Source: Coxiellaceae bacterium (lineage in GTDB: Bacteria > Pseudomonadota > Gammaproteobacteria > Coxiellales > Coxiellaceae). Taken from it: a stretch of DNA of 64,000 nt. The notes below the pieces were generated by a model that saw only the letters and a list, made by a program, of their open reading frames with translations, had not been told where the DNA came from and did not search any database. Location of the stretch: assembly GCA_029212885.1 (NCBI GenBank), contig JARGPC010000001.1:512068-576067 (forward strand). Direction: 5' to 3'. Both the position numbers and the translations under genes were made by a program. Within the stretch, counting starts at the first letter, position 1; the number at the start of each line of letters is the position of its first letter. Shown here in pieces: positions 61,073-64,000 of this stretch.

Positions 61073-61780
61073 ATGAAAAGTAAAGAAGCATTAGTCACTG
61101 GTGGTACGCGCGGCATCGGTTTAGCTATAGCTAAAAGATTACGTCGCGATGGTTGCAATGTGACCATTACAGGGACTCGATCTGATTATAGGGTGGATGA
61201 AGAATTTAACTATATGTCAGTTGACCTCTCTTGTCATAAGCAGCGTGATAATTTTATTAGCCAAGTTAAGCAAAATCACTTTGATGTTTTGATTAATAAT
61301 GCAGGCGTTAATATTATTAATGATTTTGATAGAATTAGCGAAGAGGATTTTACTAAAGTACACGAAATCAATTTATTAAGCTGCTTGAGGGTCTGCCAAA
61401 GCGTACTGCCAGGAATGAAGAAAAATAAATGGGGGCGAATCATTAATATCGCGTCAATTTGGAGCCAAATTAGTAAATCAGGTAGGGCATCTTATTCGGC
61501 AAGTAAGTTCGGCCTAGATGGTATGACTGCTGCGTTGGCAGCAGAGGTTGCTGAGCATGGTGTGTTGGTTAACTGTGTTTCTCCTGGATTTATAGAAACA
61601 GATTTAACTAAGCAATCTCTAGGTGAGAGTGGCATTAAAGATATTTCTAAAACAATACCGATCAGGCGCCTAGGGAGGCCAAATGAAATTGCTGCATTTG
61701 TTTCGTGGTTGGTTAGTGAGGAAAATAGTTACATCAGTGCGCAAAACTTAGTTATTGATGGAGGATTTACGCGTGTCTAA
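61073..61780 (+). CDS. Short-chain dehydrogenase/reductase, FabG-like
   Basis: A 235-residue classical SDR: ALVTGGTRGIGLAIAKRLRR, LINNAGVNIINDF, catalytic IINIASIW with YSASKFGLDGM (Tyr, Lys), and VNCVSPGFIETDL. It begins directly after the preceding stop codon. It probably reduces a ketone or oxidises an alcohol on the sugar. Confidence 0.9.
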   Translation: MKSKEALVTGGTRGIGLAIAKRLRRDGCNVTITGTRSDYRVDEEFNYMSVDLSCHKQRDNFISQVKQNHFDVLINNAGVNIINDFDRISEEDFTKVHEINLLSCLRVCQSVLPGMKKNKWGRIINIASIWSQISKSGRASYSASKFGLDGMTAALAAEVAEHGVLVNCVSPGFIETDLTKQSLGESGIKDISKTIPIRRLGRPNEIAAFVSWLVSEENSYISAQNLVIDGGFTRV

Positions 61781-62837
61781 ACAGTTATCGATTCAATCAC
61801 ATTGCGGAGAGTATTTTGTTGATTTTTATAATAGCATCCATTTAGATCCATTATTTGATGATGTGCAAAAGCACTATATAGTTGATCGGCACGTTTCAGA
61901 GCTTTATTCTGATAGCCTTAATGAAATTCTTAAATCAGATTCAGTTCTTTTGATAGATGCTACAGAGGTTAGTAAGTCACTTGAAATATTTCCTACATAT
62001 GTTGAACATTTAATAGGGAAAAAATTAAGGCGTAACCATAGGCTGATAGCTATAGGTGGCGGAATTATTCAAGATATTACATGTTTTTTAGCTGCAACTA
62101 TGTTGCGCGGTGTTGAGTGGTGGTTTTACCCTACGACATTACTAGCACAGTCTGACTCATGTATTGGGTCTAAAAGCTCTATCAATTGTGGTACAGCTAA
62201 AAATATATTGGGCACATTCACGCCCCCCCATAGTATTTTTATATGCGCTGAATTTTTGAATACACTTGCCGAAGTAGACCTTCATTCAGGCATTGGTGAA
62301 ATGTTGAAAGTTCATGCAATAAGTGGTCCTGGAGATTTTGAGAAAATTGCGAAAGACTATCATTCCATTAAGCAAAGCAGCGAGGTCATGCTTGATTATA
62401 TTGAGCGTTCTTTATTGATAAAAAAAGCAATAATTGAAAAAGATGAATTTGATAAGGGGCCAAGAAATGTTATGAATTATGGTCATACATTTGGGCATGC
62501 GATTGAGTCAGCAACAAATTATACGATACCTCATGGTATTGCAGTGACAATTGGCATGGATATGGCAAATTATGTATCTGCAGAATATGGCTATGGTAAG
62601 CAAAATGATTATTTGCGAATGCACAATTCGCTAGATGTAAATTATAAAGATTATAAGGGCCATATTATTGATTTGGATTCATTTATGCTCGCTATATCAA
62701 AAGATAAGAAAAATCTAGATAGTCAATTGGGTTTAATATTGCCAGATTTAGCAGGAATACCTCAACGTGTTTATGTTGAAAATGATGAAAAATTCGTTGA
62801 GACATGTAGTGAGTATTTTACGGAGGTTTTTCAGTAA
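61773..62837 (+). CDS. Dehydroquinate-synthase-like sugar-phosphate cyclase
   Basis: About 354 residues from GTG 61773, which has GGAGG eight bases upstream; the frame extends to 61755. The DHQS fold is evident: LIAIGGGIIQDITCFLAATM, RGVEWWFYPTTLLAQSDSCI, GTAKNILGTFTPPHSIF, GIGEMLKVHAI, NYGHTFGHAIESATNY (zinc His pair). The loop that reads VDSSVGGKTGIN in AroB reads SDSCIGSKSSIN here, so it is probably not a shikimate enzyme but a sugar-phosphate cyclase or related enzyme, as in valiolone or aminocyclitol pathways. Confidence 0.85.
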   Translation: MSKQLSIQSHCGEYFVDFYNSIHLDPLFDDVQKHYIVDRHVSELYSDSLNEILKSDSVLLIDATEVSKSLEIFPTYVEHLIGKKLRRNHRLIAIGGGIIQDITCFLAATMLRGVEWWFYPTTLLAQSDSCIGSKSSINCGTAKNILGTFTPPHSIFICAEFLNTLAEVDLHSGIGEMLKVHAISGPGDFEKIAKDYHSIKQSSEVMLDYIERSLLIKKAIIEKDEFDKGPRNVMNYGHTFGHAIESATNYTIPHGIAVTIGMDMANYVSAEYGYGKQNDYLRMHNSLDVNYKDYKGHIIDLDSFMLAISKDKKNLDSQLGLILPDLAGIPQRVYVENDEKFVETCSEYFTEVFQ

Positions 62838-63775
62838 TGCCTTGTATTGAAAAGATTGCAGTTACATCACGCTCATTTTCAAAGCACAAAAGACTTCGCA
62901 TCGAACTAGAGAAAAAGTTTAAACATATAAAATACAACGAATCTGGTAAAAAATTGATGGGAGACAATCTTATTGATTTTTTATGGGGATTTGATCGGGC
63001 AATCATTGGGTTGGAAACAGTAAATGAGCAGTTGCTGAGCTCCCTTCCTCATTTGAAAAAAATATGTAAAATCGGTACAGGTGTGGATAAGATAAATTTT
63101 GATGACATAAAAAAGAATAAGGTTGAGTTTTCAAATACACCTGGTCTTAATAAAAGATCGGTAGCTGAATTAGTTATTATGATGGCTATGATTATGCTAC
63201 GTAAGATCAAAGAAATTATGCGTAATGTGGAAAATGGTGCTTGGACTCAGCCGAGAGGCACATTACTAACAAATAAAGTGTTTGGCATTATTGGGTATGG
63301 CGCTATCGGCCAAGACTTAGCTAAATTATTAAGGTCATACAGCTGCAAATGCCTGGTTTATGATGTCATAAAGCATGACAATTTGCTGGATACTGTTAAG
63401 CAAGTAGATATAGAGACTTTACTGCAGGAATCTGAAGTCATATCGTTACATATCCCTTTATTAGATGAAACGCGGCACTTTATTGACACGCATAAATTAC
63501 GTATGATTCGGCATGATGCTTTATTAATTAATACTGCTCGTGGTGGATTGATTGATGAAGAAGCGTTATATGATTGTCTCAAAAACCATGCTATTGCAGG
63601 GGCTGCGCTCGATGTGTTAGAGCAAGAGCCTGACATATCAAGTAAACTACTAGCATTGGATAATTGCTTTATAACCAGTCATATTGGTGGCAGTACAGAA
63701 GAAGCGATCTATGCGATGGGTATGGCAGCGATTAATTATATTTCTGGGGGAGGGTCACTTGTTGCGCTCTCCTAA
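62837..63775 (+). CDS. D-isomer-specific 2-hydroxyacid dehydrogenase
   Basis: A 312-residue dehydrogenase: KICKIGTGVDKINFDDIKKN, NTPGLNKRSVAELVIMM, NAD loop VFGIIGYGAIGQDLAKLL, TARGGLIDEEALYDCL (Arg), DVLEQEPDIS (Glu), FITSHIGGSTEEA (His). All three catalytic positions are present. It should reduce a 2-keto acid or oxidise a 2-hydroxyacid. Last gene of the operon, overlapping the cyclase by one base. Confidence 0.92.
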   Translation: MPCIEKIAVTSRSFSKHKRLRIELEKKFKHIKYNESGKKLMGDNLIDFLWGFDRAIIGLETVNEQLLSSLPHLKKICKIGTGVDKINFDDIKKNKVEFSNTPGLNKRSVAELVIMMAMIMLRKIKEIMRNVENGAWTQPRGTLLTNKVFGIIGYGAIGQDLAKLLRSYSCKCLVYDVIKHDNLLDTVKQVDIETLLQESEVISLHIPLLDETRHFIDTHKLRMIRHDALLINTARGGLIDEEALYDCLKNHAIAGAALDVLEQEPDISSKLLALDNCFITSHIGGSTEEAIYAMGMAAINYISGGGSLVALS

Positions 63776-63898
63776 TTTGTATGAGTCTCGATTTAATCTG
63801 ACATATGCACTTGTAAAGTAGAGAGTTTCCGGTTTTGTAGCAGCTCAGACTTGATCTGACAATTCCCGGTTTTTTAAGAAGCGTCTGTCAGGTCAAGC
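63776..63898. repeat. Stacked IS481-type terminal sequences
   Basis: GATTTAATCTGACA (63790-63803) and GACTTGATCTGACA (63848-63861) face left; TGTCAGGTCAAGC (63886-63898) faces right and immediately precedes the transposase end. They look like terminal inverted repeats of two or three related insertions that hit the same place. Confidence 0.55.
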
Positions 63899-64000
63899 TT
63901 AATTAAAACACCTTTCCTTCCAGATTCTTTTGCCATCAATTAGTGTTTCGATAGGCGTCCTACCGCAACAAATTTTGCCCTGATGGGTTCGTGCATTATT
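63899..64000 (-). mobile_element. IS481-type transposase C-terminus (partial, runs off right edge)
   Basis: On the minus strand the last 33 codons read NNARTHQGKICCGRTPIETL then IDGKRIWKERCFN and stop at 63899. The YNxxRxHQGxxxxGxTPxE pattern is the end of the rve_3 integrase domain of IS481-like transposases. The element's terminal repeat lies directly after the stop. Confidence 0.75.

Overview
The window looks like chromosome of a low-to-moderate GC gammaproteobacterium. The housekeeping core is the run rpmH-rnpA-yidD-yidC-mnmE-mnmG plus rsmG-parA-parB, which normally lies near the replication origin in this class. Gene content fits a Legionellales-like lifestyle: ankyrin and BspA-type leucine-rich-repeat proteins without signal peptides, several toxin-antitoxin pairs, and several AAA ATPases of the DUF4143/DUF234 type. 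That placement is inference from gene order and content; no RNA gene is present to confirm it, and no species is named.

Layout. 1-12.3 kb is accessory: a partial ATPase, an MFS transporter, an AraC regulator, an alkylation-repair pair (Ada/AlkA fusion and Ogt), an ATP-grasp ligase, an ATPase with a striking double operator, and an ankyrin protein with host-mimic motifs. 12.4-17 kb holds a leucine-rich-repeat protein, another ATPase, and a compact LuxR-HigB-HigA-acetyltransferase/methyltransferase operon. 17-22.4 kb contains what I consider the best find: a split borosin RiPP locus (N-methyltransferase plus a separate 68-residue precursor) with a divergent MFS transporter and secreted proteins downstream. 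22.4-25 kb is parB-parA-rsmG, preceded by a 20-bp tandem repeat. 25-30.4 kb is an accessory insertion separating rsmG from mnmG, including a small peptide gene with a 10-C tract. 30.4-36.6 kb is mnmG, mnmE, yidC, yidD, rnpA and rpmH.

From 36.7 to 48.1 kb lies a surface polysaccharide locus: a family 2 glycosyltransferase, an ABC exporter (Wzm/Wzt type), two RgpF-like rhamnan proteins, the full dTDP-L-rhamnose set (rfbA, B, C, D), an L-2-hydroxyglutarate oxidase-like gene inside the rfb operon, and pgi. Together these predict an L-rhamnose-containing polysaccharide polymerised in the cytoplasm and exported by the ABC transporter. dnaA, often beside rpmH, is not in the window; this locus occupies that side instead.

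48.3-49.9 kb has VapBC and MNT/HEPN pairs; 49.9-55.1 kb has metE and a sulfate-activation operon (ATP sulfurylase/APS kinase fusion, DUF2061, cysQ). From 55.2 kb to the right edge there is an island bounded by insertion-sequence scars (ISAs1-like at 55.26 kb, IS481-like at 63.8-64 kb). It carries one tight plus-strand operon: a phosphoheptose-isomerase-like protein, a fumarylacetoacetase-fold protein, a frameshifted methyltransferase, a truncated epimerase, a divergent KdsB-like cytidylyltransferase, a HpcH/HpaI aldolase, two oxidoreductases, a dehydroquinate-synthase-like cyclase and a 2-hydroxyacid dehydrogenase. It reads as a pathway for an unusual CMP-activated acidic or carbocyclic sugar whose product I cannot name.
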